Assembly: GCA_902780525.1 (NCBI GenBank) | Contig: CACZFL010000005.1 | Span: 1-64,000 of the forward strand | DNA length: 64,000 nt | Direction of reading: 5' to 3' | From: an uncultured bacterium | Lineage (GTDB): Bacteria; Cyanobacteriota; Vampirovibrionia; Gastranaerophilales; Gastranaerophilaceae | Notes under the pieces: model-generated | Databases searched by the model: none | The model's input: only the letters and a program-made list of their open reading frames with translations | Told to the model about the DNA's origin: nothing | Position numbers and translations under genes: made by a program | Shown: piece by piece, positions 1 to 7,979 of the stretch | How positions within the stretch are numbered: the first letter of the stretch is position 1 | How the letters are laid out: each line of letters begins with the position of its first letter

Positions 1-81
1 AAGTTGGCTGACTTAGACGGGTATAAAAATATTCGTTGGTTTGAGCCGTACATGAACAAATTTAACAAGAAAGGAGTGTAA
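1..81 (+). CDS. 3' end of an unidentified protein (partial)
   Basis: The first frame is open from the window edge to a TAA at 79-81, giving 26 C-terminal residues that end in FNKKGV. It stops one base before the ATG of the next gene, so the two are probably co-transcribed. The fragment is too short to assign a family; from the neighbours it may be a phage or mobile-element protein. Confidence 0.6.
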   Translation, partial: KLADLDGYKNIRWFEPYMNKFNKKGV

Positions 82-82
82 C

Positions 83-733
83 ATGGGTGGTCGTGGTTCT
101 GGCGGAAGTCGTGGCGGTGGCGGTGGTGCTGCCAAAACTCCAATTAGAGATGGAATGAACAAAGAAGAATTAGTAAATCTTTATAACAGTATCTCAGGAA
201 ATCCTGCTTATACTGTTGAGCAACGTGTAAAAACAATGCACGATATTGAAGAAAGAATAAAGGATCTCGATGCCAAAAATGCAGAAGATACAAAACAAAA
301 AAGACTTGATGCTCTTGCTAAAGCACGTGCAAAACGTGCCGAGAATCTTAAAAATGGAATAAAACCCGAAAAGAAAGAAAAGAAACCGAGACAGAAAAAA
401 GCGAAGATGTCTATGGATAGCACAGTCTCAGACCTTAAATATAATTTAAGGCGAGGTGTTGAATCAGACGGATATATTTCAAGTTCGGATTTCAGGGTTG
501 AAGATTACGGAAATTCCGTCAGTGTTCAAATTAGATATTTAGGTAAATGGAAAAATCCATCTAATGCACGTTATGAGGAAGATTACGATTGGCAAGAACT
601 TCGTTCCTCAAGTCGAAAACAAATAGACAAAGTAGTTAAGAAATTATCAAAACAATCCGGCAGAAAAATCTCTTGGGGTGCAAGCGAAAAGAATTGGATT
701 GATATTGATATCCCTAAAATGAAAGGAGACTAA
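83..733 (+). CDS. glycine-leader mobile-element protein, unknown function
   Basis: 216 residues. The start is set by AAGGAG seven bases before the ATG. It opens with a low-complexity leader MGGRGSGG followed by Gly/Ser/Ala, has a lysine/arginine-rich charged region around residues 66-108, and ends in a more ordered Tyr/Trp-containing part (about 115-216). I do not recognise a catalytic motif. MGGRG leaders recur in phage and conjugative-element proteins of gut bacteria, which is the only clue to origin. The next gene repeats the leader, although the rest of the two proteins is unrelated. A DNA-binding or virion-associated role is possible but unproven. Confidence 0.8.
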   Translation: MGGRGSGGSRGGGGGAAKTPIRDGMNKEELVNLYNSISGNPAYTVEQRVKTMHDIEERIKDLDAKNAEDTKQKRLDALAKARAKRAENLKNGIKPEKKEKKPRQKKAKMSMDSTVSDLKYNLRRGVESDGYISSSDFRVEDYGNSVSVQIRYLGKWKNPSNARYEEDYDWQELRSSSRKQIDKVVKKLSKQSGRKISWGASEKNWIDIDIPKMKGD

Positions 734-736
734 TAA

Positions 737-1339
737 ATGGGCGGTCGTGGTTCAGGCGGTGGCAAATCTGGCGGAGGCGGTGGTGCTTCCATAAAAAATA
801 ATGAAGTTAGACTTCGCAGCATAAATGATATCTATCAGGAAAAATATTCTAAAATGACTGATGAAGAATTAAATCGGGCATTAATTAGTGCTAAAAATCA
901 ATTAAATAAAGAACAAGCAAAAGTTTTGTATGAACAACAAAAACTTTCAAAAATGGTGGATGAATTTAAAGCAATGAAAGATACGGATCCCAAAGTTAAT
1001 GAAAAATGGGAAGCTATTGATAAGCAAACTGCTGTTCTGAATGATGCACGTTCTCGATTGGATATCAGGTCTCAAGCATATTATCTAGGAATTAATGAAA
1101 AGCATAATGTCAGAGGCAAACAAACAACAAAAGACATAAAAAGTATGACTGACGGACAATTAAACAGTTTTTATAATCGTTCCTACAATGAATTACACAA
1201 AGCACAAAGACAAATTGAAAAAACAAAAAATCCTAAAACAAGAGAAAAATATCTCAAATTATTTAAAGAACACGATAATAATTTTTTAAGTGCAAATGAA
1301 GAACGATATAAACGTGGACTTGATGGCAAGGGCTGGTAA
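737..1339 (+). CDS. second glycine-leader protein, coiled-coil, unknown function
   Basis: 200 residues, starting three bases after the previous stop with AAAGGAG in the end of that gene, so the two form one transcription unit. It again starts MGGRGSGG plus a Gly run. The remainder is highly charged and predicted helical (many K, E, N and Q), with two similar stretches: 'MTDEELNRALISAKNQLNKEQ' near residue 40 and 'MTDGQLNSFYNRSYNEL' near residue 137. This suggests an internal duplication of a helical hairpin. No enzyme motif is visible. Probably a mobile-element structural or accessory protein. Confidence 0.75.
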   Translation: MGGRGSGGGKSGGGGGASIKNNEVRLRSINDIYQEKYSKMTDEELNRALISAKNQLNKEQAKVLYEQQKLSKMVDEFKAMKDTDPKVNEKWEAIDKQTAVLNDARSRLDIRSQAYYLGINEKHNVRGKQTTKDIKSMTDGQLNSFYNRSYNELHKAQRQIEKTKNPKTREKYLKLFKEHDNNFLSANEERYKRGLDGKGW

Positions 1340-1432
1340 TTGTGTCCGAATGATACGAAATAACAAAAAAGACTTTATTTTGCTTCGCTTCCATTCGATG
1401 AATGTGACTGTAACAAAATAAAGGAGGTCTTT
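1340..1432 (+). promoter_or_regulatory. structured leader with bulged Shine-Dalgarno
   Basis: Bases 1368-1382 are the exact reverse complement of 1414-1423 joined to 1428-1432. The only unpaired bases in the right arm are GAGG at 1424-1427, the core of the ribosome-binding site of the next gene (ATG 1433). Inside the loop, CATTC (1392-1396) and GAATG (1400-1404) form a small hairpin. The leader begins with a motif, TGTCCGAATGATAC (1342-1355), that recurs at 2589-2602. Seen directly; a translation-control role is inferred. Confidence 0.55.
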
Positions 1433-2233
1433 ATGACAGAAAAAATTACATTAGAAGAAGCTGTTAAATCAAAAGACAACTTCACCAAATTTATTGAAGA
1501 GAATAATGAAGAGTGTATAAAAGCAGCACTCAAAGGCTATTCTCAACGTGAACTACACATCATTATTCCACAGATGACACCAACAGCTGATGGATTATGT
1601 AACGGACTCGGTGCTTTTAATGATAATCAAAAGTGCTATGTATTTTGGTTTATTAACAATGAAAAAGTTGAAATTCTAAAATTAGCAGAAAGTTTAAATA
1701 CAAGATTTTCAAAAATCTGCGGAATTTTTATTTTTAAGCCCTGTTTAAATGATGGTAAAACAGAGTTTAAATGCCTTTTAAAACCTGAACTTTCAAAACG
1801 CCCTCCGGTAAATACAAGAACAAAAACAAAAATGCTCCAATATCAACTGTGGGAGTTATATCAGGAAGTCTGTGACGGAAGCGAATATCCTGATATGCAA
1901 ATAAAAGAGGCACAATATCAACATTATCAGTATATAACAATTCAGGTAAGTGGAATGCAAATGATTCAAACAATAAATACTCAGAATGGATATGTCGCAT
2001 CAGAATTAAGTATGCGTAATAGAGAAATATTTGCAAAGCTAAAAGAACATAAAGATGAAATTGAAAAAGAAGTAGGCGAATTGATCTGGGATGATAACGA
2101 AAGAAATGCGACTGTAAAAATTAGAAAAGTTTATTCAATAGATGTATTTAATTCAAAAAATCATAAAAAAGCAGTTACAAAATTAATTGAACTCGGTGCA
2201 GAACTCAAAAATATTGCACATAAATACCTATAA
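1433..2233 (+). CDS. DUF4268-domain protein
   Basis: 266 residues with an AGGAGG site that sits in a leader hairpin. The C-terminal half (about 135-266) resembles DUF4268: a 'YQLWELYQEV' helix, a 'YQHYQYITIQVSGMQMIQTIN' strand pair, then 'IFAKLKEHKDEIEKEVGE-LIWDD' and a final helix. DUF4268 domains are often at the C-terminus of nuclease-like or restriction-associated proteins, but I see no PD-(D/E)xK motif in the N-terminal half here, so no activity is claimed. Its neighbours are mobile-element genes. An antiviral or DNA-metabolic role is conjecture. Confidence 0.75.
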   Translation: MTEKITLEEAVKSKDNFTKFIEENNEECIKAALKGYSQRELHIIIPQMTPTADGLCNGLGAFNDNQKCYVFWFINNEKVEILKLAESLNTRFSKICGIFIFKPCLNDGKTEFKCLLKPELSKRPPVNTRTKTKMLQYQLWELYQEVCDGSEYPDMQIKEAQYQHYQYITIQVSGMQMIQTINTQNGYVASELSMRNREIFAKLKEHKDEIEKEVGELIWDDNERNATVKIRKVYSIDVFNSKNHKKAVTKLIELGAELKNIAHKYL

Positions 2234-2289
2234 ATTAATTCATAAAAATTGTGAAGTATTTAAATATTATTTTTTGATAGGATAAAAAA

Positions 2290-2544
2290 ATGAAGATAAT
2301 TGTAAAAAACAGACGAAATAATAATGAAAAGTATGAATTAACATTAGAGGAATTTAAAGCAAAGTTCAGGAACGAACTTACAACAGCAATTAATTCATAC
2401 ACGCATCAGCAGGAACAAAAGGATTTATTAAAACCTCCGTTTATGCGCCTAAACACCGATTATACACACGACTTTTATCAAGACTTGCGGTGGAACTTTA
2501 ACAATCACGCACCGACAAATTATTACATAGAAAAACAAATATAA
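2290..2544 (+). CDS. small unknown protein (84 aa)
   Basis: 84 residues, with GATAGGAT as a weak ribosome-binding site upstream. The N-terminus is a beta-hairpin-like 'IIVKNRRNNNEKYELTLEEFKAKFRNEL', followed by a hydrophilic tail rich in H, Y and N. No family is recognised. It stands alone between two leader-like gaps in the mobile-element segment. Confidence 0.55.
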   Translation: MKIIVKNRRNNNEKYELTLEEFKAKFRNELTTAINSYTHQQEQKDLLKPPFMRLNTDYTHDFYQDLRWNFNNHAPTNYYIEKQI

Positions 2545-2586
2545 ATATTATGAGGGTTTGAGGTAAGTCTCAAATCCTCTTTCACA

Positions 2587-2676
2587 TTGTGTCTGAATGA
2601 TACAAAACTATCAAAACAACTTGAGATATATGACATTCAGAGACATTAATGTGTATGTAAACGAAAGGCGGTAAAA
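2587..2676 (+). promoter_or_regulatory. second copy of the leader motif with inverted repeat
   Basis: TTGTGTCTGAATGATACAAAA (2587-2607, one base beyond a 20-mer) matches 1340-1360 with three differences. TCTGAATG (2592-2599) is the exact inverse of CATTCAGA (2631-2638), so the motif can base-pair with DNA or RNA about 30 bases downstream. The gene that follows (ATG 2677) has GGCGG as its ribosome-binding site. Function unknown; a shared operator or an RNA leader would both fit. Confidence 0.4.
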
Positions 2677-2904
2677 ATGAGTACAGAAGCAGAATTATTA
2701 AAAAACAAAGCAGCATTATTATTAAATTGTTTTGGATATGTAAACGCAAAACCTGAAGATATTACTCCACTAGAATGCGGTTCAGCATACGGAGTTTACG
2801 ATTACATATTAGTAAAATTCAATGAATATGAATATCAATTTAGATTTGATAATGATGGCGAAACAAAAAGTTGGAAATTAATTGTATTAGATAACGAAAA
2901 ATAG
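2677..2904 (+). CDS. small unknown protein (75 aa)
   Basis: 75 residues preceded by AAAGGCGG. It has a helical N-terminus ('ELLKNKAALLLNCFGYV') and a beta-rich C-terminus with alternating aromatic and acidic residues ('YEYQFRFDNDGETKSWKLIV'). It is the first of three short genes spaced 11 and 2 bases apart, so they are probably one operon. No homologous family is recognised. Confidence 0.6.
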   Translation: MSTEAELLKNKAALLLNCFGYVNAKPEDITPLECGSAYGVYDYILVKFNEYEYQFRFDNDGETKSWKLIVLDNEK

Positions 2905-2915
2905 AAAGGGTAGCA

Positions 2916-3140
2916 ATGATTGAATTAAATGGTATTTATAAACTCAAACTTATAAGAAACATAAAATGTAATGACACAAGTGACTATCAGGTAATTGGAT
3001 TTTCTGAAAAGGATACTGTTATTTGTAAAAAACTAAATGGTGAAGATGCCGGAATACTATACCTTTTTATGAAAGATTTTTTAATCGATCCTGAAAAACC
3101 TGATGATATTTACTCAAATTTAATTGTAGAAAGGGGTTAA
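2916..3140 (+). CDS. small unknown protein (74 aa)
   Basis: 74 residues, GAAAGGG before the ATG. The pattern 'GIYKLKLIRNIKCNDTSDYQVIGFSEKDTVICKKLNGEDAGILYLF' looks like a small all-beta barrel (SH3/OB-like), but I cannot name a family. Middle gene of the three-gene small-protein operon. Confidence 0.6.
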   Translation: MIELNGIYKLKLIRNIKCNDTSDYQVIGFSEKDTVICKKLNGEDAGILYLFMKDFLIDPEKPDDIYSNLIVERG

Positions 3141-3142
3141 TT

Positions 3143-3337
3143 ATGGCACTAAAAGACAAAGACACAACAATGTTTGGAACGAAAATTTATAATTACAAAA
3201 CAGATAAAACAGGGATTTTGCTTTATACTTGGACAAATACATATGCCGATGGAGATGTTCCATTTGCTAAATGTGTTGATATTGATGGTAAAGTTTATAA
3301 CACACCAATGGATGATATATCTCCAATTGATGATTAA
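3143..3337 (+). CDS. small unknown protein (64 aa)
   Basis: 64 residues with AAAGGGG upstream. Beta-rich; 'TGILLYTWTNTYADGDVPFAKCVDIDGKVYNTPMDDISPID' suggests a small barrel like the previous gene product. It ends one base before the convergent hddA stop (3339), so there is no room for a conventional intergenic terminator between the two units. Confidence 0.6.
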   Translation: MALKDKDTTMFGTKIYNYKTDKTGILLYTWTNTYADGDVPFAKCVDIDGKVYNTPMDDISPIDD

Positions 3338-3338
3338 A

Positions 3339-4361
3339 CTATTTAACAACCCAACTTTCAGCACCAAGATTTGTAAATCTAAATCTTCTGAACTCGCCAC
3401 CAAGCTTTAATAATTCTTGAGTTACTGTGTATCTTGTGTTATCTGGACAATAGAACATAAAGAAACCGCCACCACCAGCACCTGATATTTTGCCACCCGA
3501 TGCTCCTGCTTTTATTGCGGTTTCATAAATATTATCTATAACAGGATTAGAGATAGATGATGACATTTGCTTTTTGTATTTCCAGCCGTCATTCAATAAG
3601 TCACCCATTCTGTATAAATTGCCTGTAAGAAGTGCTTCTTTCATATCATAAGAATACTGTTTAATCTTATGCATTGCTTCTATTGCTTTTTCATTTTTAT
3701 TTTTAGCATTTTCTGCCTGTGATTTAATAATCTCGGCTGATAATCGGCTTGTTCCTGTGTAGTAAAGCAGCATATTTAGTTCTAACTCATTGGTATATTC
3801 TTTTCTTATTCTCAAAGGATTAACAAGAACTTTATCTCCTTTAAATTCCATAAAATTAAAACCACCAAAAGCAGCTGCATATTGGTCTTGTCTACCACCT
3901 GCCATTTTTAAATCTTCTCTTTCAATACTCCAAGCAAGATGAGCTAAATCATAATCTCCAAGAGGTAAATTAAGCCACTCTTGAAATGCTTTAACTATTG
4001 CAACAACAAGAGTTGAAGATGAACCCAAACCACTTCCTGCCGGTGCATCAACGTAAGTTGTTAAAGTAAAACCAAGAGGTTTTTTAATAAAGTCTTTTAC
4101 GAGTCTGTTATAAACACCTTTTAAAAGGTCAAACTTACCATCTATCTCAAGATATTCTTTTGAGTCAAAAACTCCTCTTTCATTTCTATCAGCACAATGA
4201 AATTCAATTTTACCATCGTCACGAGGTTCAATTGTTGCATAGGCATACATTGTTATACAAGCATTTAGAATGCAACCGCCATATAAATCACAATATGGAC
4301 TTACATCTGTTCCGCCACCTGCCAAACCAATTCTTAAGGGTGCTTTTGCTCTTATTATCAT
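3339..4361 (-). CDS. hddA: D-glycero-alpha-D-manno-heptose-7-phosphate kinase
   Basis: 340 residues, GHMP-kinase family. Visible motifs are the N-terminal strand 'IIRAKAPLRIGLAGGGTDV' (split in the family style), the ATP-binding 'PAGSGLGSSS' motif, and the C-terminal 'GGKISGAGGGGFFMF' motif. HddA phosphorylates the C1 position of heptose-7-phosphate to give the 1,7-bisphosphate in the GDP-heptose branch. The ATG lies one base downstream of the gmhA stop, with AGGAG inside the end of gmhA. It closes a three-gene operon holding all four activities needed for GDP-heptose, a precursor of surface polysaccharide or S-layer glycan. Naming HddA rather than another sugar kinase rests on motif and context. 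Confidence 0.9.
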   Translation of the reverse strand: MIIRAKAPLRIGLAGGGTDVSPYCDLYGGCILNACITMYAYATIEPRDDGKIEFHCADRNERGVFDSKEYLEIDGKFDLLKGVYNRLVKDFIKKPLGFTLTTYVDAPAGSGLGSSSTLVVAIVKAFQEWLNLPLGDYDLAHLAWSIEREDLKMAGGRQDQYAAAFGGFNFMEFKGDKVLVNPLRIRKEYTNELELNMLLYYTGTSRLSAEIIKSQAENAKNKNEKAIEAMHKIKQYSYDMKEALLTGNLYRMGDLLNDGWKYKKQMSSSISNPVIDNIYETAIKAGASGGKISGAGGGGFFMFYCPDNTRYTVTQELLKLGGEFRRFRFTNLGAESWVVK

Positions 4362-4362
4362 C

Positions 4363-4944
4363 TTAAACTCCTACTTTACTAAAAATTGCTTCTTCTACTA
4401 ATGCACAAATTATATGACCTATCATTATGTGAGACTCTTGAATTGTTGGTGTAGAAGCTGATGGTACATGGATTATATAGTCACACCATTTATCCATTTC
4501 GCATTCCTTTTGTCCGACAAAACCAACTGTTACAACTCCTTTTTTCTTTGCTTCTTCTAAAGCTAAAACAATGTTTTTTGAGTTACCCGAAGTTGAAATT
4601 CCAATGAAAACGTCACCCTCTTTTGCATTAGCTTGAATCTGTCTTGAAAAAGACTTTTCATAACCATAGTCGTTACCGATAGCCGTCAAAATTGAGGTGT
4701 CTGTCGCAAGCGAGAAGGCTGTCAATCCTGGTCTGTCAAAAAAGAACCTAGAAACCAGCTCTCCTGCTATGTGTTGAGCATCTCCAGCTGAACCACCATT
4801 ACCAGCAGTCAGAACTTTTTTATCGAGTCTGTATGCTTCGACAATTCTATCTGCTATTTTTTTTATTGTTTCTAAAATGTTCTCGTTATCTAATATACTT
4901 TGTTTTGTTGTTATAGAATCTTGAATGTATTGTCTTATATCCAT
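4363..4944 (-). CDS. gmhA: sedoheptulose-7-phosphate isomerase
   Basis: 193 residues, SIS-domain isomerase. 'LTAGNGGSAGDAQHIAGELVSRF' and 'GISTSGNSKNIVLALEEAKKKG' are the phosphosugar-binding signatures of GmhA. It converts sedoheptulose-7-phosphate to D-glycero-D-manno-heptose-7-phosphate, the first committed step of the pathway. It overlaps the upstream hddC-gmhB stop by 10 bases and abuts hddA, so translation is probably coupled. Length is normal for the family. Confidence 0.93.
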   Translation of the reverse strand: MDIRQYIQDSITTKQSILDNENILETIKKIADRIVEAYRLDKKVLTAGNGGSAGDAQHIAGELVSRFFFDRPGLTAFSLATDTSILTAIGNDYGYEKSFSRQIQANAKEGDVFIGISTSGNSKNIVLALEEAKKKGVVTVGFVGQKECEMDKWCDYIIHVPSASTPTIQESHIMIGHIICALVEEAIFSKVGV

Positions 4945-6122
4945 TGATGTTCTCCTTCTTTTATTATTTTACAGTTCAAGTAAGGTAATCGTATCTTGTC
5001 TATATCTGGATTATCACCCACCATAATAGAACGTTTAAGATCTATTTTTAATTTTTCACAAGCCTTTAATATCATACCGGGATTCGGTTTCCTTAATAGT
5101 GTATCGTAGGCATACTCTTTTATTATAGAGTCTTTATGGTAAGGACAATATTCTATGTCGTGAAAGTCAACATCGACTTTTTTGTAATACTCTCTTATTC
5201 CGTCAAATCCTTCTTGCATTTCCTCTTTTGTGAATTTCCCTTTTCCGATTCCTGCTTGATTAGTTATCATAACTATATGATAGTCTAGTGCAGCATATTG
5301 TTTTACTATATCAACAGTGTCCTCTATAATTTTAAAGTCTTTGCCATGTGGATATTCTGTATTTTCAATTAATGTTCCATCTTTATCTACAAATAAAGCC
5401 GGTTTCATTTCTTTAGCAATCCAATTAGGAACTAAATCTTGTGCTCTGTAATAATCCTCCGGTATTCCTATATCAATAAAACACCCTCCAAGTGGTAGTC
5501 CGTTCAATTCGTCATTTGCTAGAAGTTTAGGGAATATCTCTGTTTCAAGAGAGATAAACTCTCCGTTAAACTTTTTGGCATAAGGTTTTAAAGCTGATTT
5601 ATGAATATAATAAATGCCACCATTTATGTAACCATCAATCCTATTCTCAGGCAAGCTACCCTTTTCTACAAACGACTTAATTACATATTTATCATCTATT
5701 TCAACAAATCCATATCTCTCAATATTGTTTGTGTATCTTAAGGCTAGTGTAATTGGTTTGTCTTTCCCAAATCTCTCAAGTATATTGTAATCAATATCAA
5801 AGAACGTATCTCCATTGATTACAAAGAACTCATCTTGTAATTTATCAAAGGCATTAAGAATTGCACCACCAGTCCCAAGTGCTGTCTCTTCTTTGATAAA
5901 TGTTGTATTTTTTAATCGTTTAAATTGCTTTTCTATCTGCTCCGCTTTGTATCCCGTCAAGAAAACAAAATTATCAAAACCTTGTTTCTTCAAAGTTTTA
6001 ATAACAAACTCCAAGAAAGGCTTTTGTTCTCTACCTATTGGTGCAAGAGGTTTTGGAACATCAGAAACAATATGTGATAGTCTTGTCCCGAAGCCACCTG
6101 CTAATATAACAGCTTGTCTCAT
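4935..6122 (-). CDS. hddC-gmhB: heptose-1-phosphate guanylyltransferase fused to heptose-bisphosphate phosphatase
   Basis: 395 residues from the ATG at 6122, chosen because AGGAG lies eight bases upstream; an in-frame extension to 6158 lacks such a site. The first ~235 residues are a nucleotidyltransferase ('AVILAGGFGTRL...DVPKPLAPIG', 'FVINGDTFFDID'). The last ~155 are a HAD phosphatase ('FVDKDGTLI', 'ITNQAGIGKG', 'RKPNPGMI', 'MVGDNPDID'). The GmhB half keeps 'CPYH', but the usual Cys-x-Cys just before RKP is replaced by DTLL, so the zinc site looks incomplete. The fusion supplies steps 3 and 4 of GDP-heptose synthesis. It is the first gene of the operon. Confidence 0.9.
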   Translation of the reverse strand: MRQAVILAGGFGTRLSHIVSDVPKPLAPIGREQKPFLEFVIKTLKKQGFDNFVFLTGYKAEQIEKQFKRLKNTTFIKEETALGTGGAILNAFDKLQDEFFVINGDTFFDIDYNILERFGKDKPITLALRYTNNIERYGFVEIDDKYVIKSFVEKGSLPENRIDGYINGGIYYIHKSALKPYAKKFNGEFISLETEIFPKLLANDELNGLPLGGCFIDIGIPEDYYRAQDLVPNWIAKEMKPALFVDKDGTLIENTEYPHGKDFKIIEDTVDIVKQYAALDYHIVMITNQAGIGKGKFTKEEMQEGFDGIREYYKKVDVDFHDIEYCPYHKDSIIKEYAYDTLLRKPNPGMILKACEKLKIDLKRSIMVGDNPDIDKIRLPYLNCKIIKEGEHQWI

Positions 6123-6229
6123 TAAATACTCCTGTGTCGATAATTCTAATGTTATCATGAAAGCAACTAAAGTTTTGCAAAAATTTTTTCACGCATATAT
6201 CATGTAAGAAATCGTTTTGGGAGAGAACA

Positions 6230-6442
6230 ATGATTAAATATTCAAAGTTAAAGGAATCAATGGAAGTTCCTTGTATGGTATGTGGCAATGAGTCAAATAT
6301 TGTCTTTGTAAAAAAGATGCAACACTCAGATAAAAATACATTTTACGTTTGTGAGAAATGCTTTAAAAGTTTTAAGTCAGATATGCAAAGTGGTAAATTT
6401 AAAGAATATAAAGGTGAGGATTTAAGTCTACTTTTTAAATAA
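6230..6442 (+). CDS. small zinc-ribbon protein
   Basis: 70 residues, GGGAGAG before the ATG. Two Cys pairs, 'PCMVCGN' and 'YVCEKCFKSF', are separated by about 24 residues, a typical zinc-ribbon arrangement. The last eight bases overlap the convergent end of the leftward transposition operon. It could be a small DNA- or RNA-binding accessory protein of the element. Specific function unknown. Confidence 0.7.
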   Translation: MIKYSKLKESMEVPCMVCGNESNIVFVKKMQHSDKNTFYVCEKCFKSFKSDMQSGKFKEYKGEDLSLLFK

Positions 6443-7979
6443 AACCGAGAGGTTTAAATAGATCAAAATCGTTCTCTAAATTTTGAGGGAATAAGTGGTG
6501 GAATTGAACATAAAAAGTGTGGATACTACTATACCCCATTTCCTTTGCAATAAGGTTCATTGGCACGTGTTGGCTTTGTAAGAGCATAATATGTGCGTAT
6601 AAACAGCTCTCAAAGTTAGGCATTTTTATTTGTCCAAATATAAAGCCTGTCTTGTTTCTATCGACTTTATTTAGTAGATATTGAGGCATCTTTACTACTT
6701 TAACTTGCTTACGTTTAAAATATGCCAACTTGCCATGCATATATCGTCTGTTTATTGAAATTGTTGATTGTTCAAAATCAATATCTTCATACTGTATAGC
6801 TTGTAGTTCAGTTAATTTTAATCCTAATGCTATAACCCAAACTTCAGGACCATCTTTTTTTATTAACTCTTTAACCTCTTTTAAAGTGTAAATTGTAGCC
6901 GAATTAGTTAAGTTTTCATATATGTCATATTGTAATTGAAAACCGCACACCCTAAGTATTATTATTAATAACCCGACAAGTGCTTTAACTGTAGCAAAGC
7001 ACACACCCTTTGTCATAAGGTACTTTCTAAATTTAACTATTTCCTCTTGGATTATTTCACCTAATTTATATCCTTTAAAATACTCTTTCAGCTTTTCAAT
7101 GTTTCGCTTTTTATTATTTGCTACTGTATAACTTATATCATTGTCGACTATCATTTTCCAATATTTGTTCGCAGCATCTTCAAATAATATATTCTGAGGT
7201 TTTTGTTTGCGTTTGCGAGTTGTTGTTTCAGATGACGCCTCCTGTGTTATAGGTGTTCTGAATTTTTTAATAGCCTCTTTTGAATATTCGTGTTTTAACC
7301 TATGTATAAAAGTTGGAAGTGTCGGAATAGAATCACTCTCGTAACCTTTCAGTTTTAATAATTCATAGGCTTGCTCTTGAGTATATTGTTTTGGTGATAA
7401 ATAAATCTTTTTGAAATCTTCATAGACTTTATTATCAATTGTACAGAGTTTACTTTGATATAAACCAGGAAGACCTTCTTCAATGTATCGTTTGTATTTT
7501 ATTTTATACCATTGAGCATTCATTTTATATTCAGGGAAATCTTTTGCAATTCTGCCGAGAAATATTTTTGCTTCGGCGTGTGACATATCTCCTGCGAGGT
7601 TGAATAAAACAACGTGTTTAATTAATAATTGTTTCATTCTTTCATCACATTTATTGTAATAATCCAAGTCCCTCTTTTTAGTGAAAACTTGCTCGGCAGG
7701 GAATTCTCTAAAATTATCTAAGTTGAATAACTGATTTTCGGATAAAGTAAAATTGGTTTCTACTTTTACTTTTTGAGTGTTTAGTTTTCTTTTTAGTTTG
7801 TTGCTGTTTGTTTTTTCGTACAAATACTCATCTTTTGATATCTTATGAACAACTTGCTCATCTACAAATTTTTCAACATACGGAATAAGCTCTGATGTGT
7901 CACATTCCATATAAGTTGATAAATCTTCTAGTGAAAATCTTTTCAAGATGTTCATAATTTTTAAAATTTTTTGTTCCAT
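6435..7979 (-). CDS. MuA-like DNA-binding arm plus inactive tyrosine-recombinase-like protein, copy 2
   Basis: 514 residues, a clear tandem paralogue of the next gene upstream. Layout: a small winged-helix-like N-terminus (1-55). Residues ~115-242 include 'IYLSPKQYTQEQAYELLKLKGYESDSIPTLPTFIHRL', which parallels the end-binding helices of MuA. An integrase core-binding-like helical region follows (~265-345), then a tyrosine-recombinase catalytic fold (~363-498). The catalytic signature is degraded: the first Arg is K388 ('GLKLTE'), the HxxR box is absent ('ESCL'), and the position of the nucleophilic Tyr is F493 ('TFYVQFHHLFP'). It is therefore likely a DNA-binding, not a strand-cutting, protein. 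Its ATG directly follows the TAA of copy 1. Last gene of the operon. Confidence 0.75.
   Translation of the reverse strand: MEQKILKIMNILKRFSLEDLSTYMECDTSELIPYVEKFVDEQVVHKISKDEYLYEKTNSNKLKRKLNTQKVKVETNFTLSENQLFNLDNFREFPAEQVFTKKRDLDYYNKCDERMKQLLIKHVVLFNLAGDMSHAEAKIFLGRIAKDFPEYKMNAQWYKIKYKRYIEEGLPGLYQSKLCTIDNKVYEDFKKIYLSPKQYTQEQAYELLKLKGYESDSIPTLPTFIHRLKHEYSKEAIKKFRTPITQEASSETTTRKRKQKPQNILFEDAANKYWKMIVDNDISYTVANNKKRNIEKLKEYFKGYKLGEIIQEEIVKFRKYLMTKGVCFATVKALVGLLIIILRVCGFQLQYDIYENLTNSATIYTLKEVKELIKKDGPEVWVIALGLKLTELQAIQYEDIDFEQSTISINRRYMHGKLAYFKRKQVKVVKMPQYLLNKVDRNKTGFIFGQIKMPNFESCLYAHIMLLQSQHVPMNLIAKEMGYSSIHTFYVQFHHLFPQNLENDFDLFKPLGFI

Noticed and set aside
6123-6158. N-terminal extension of the hddC-gmhB gene
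   Set aside because: AGGAG lies eight bases before the ATG at 6122 and the family begins with the AVILAGG strand right after it.
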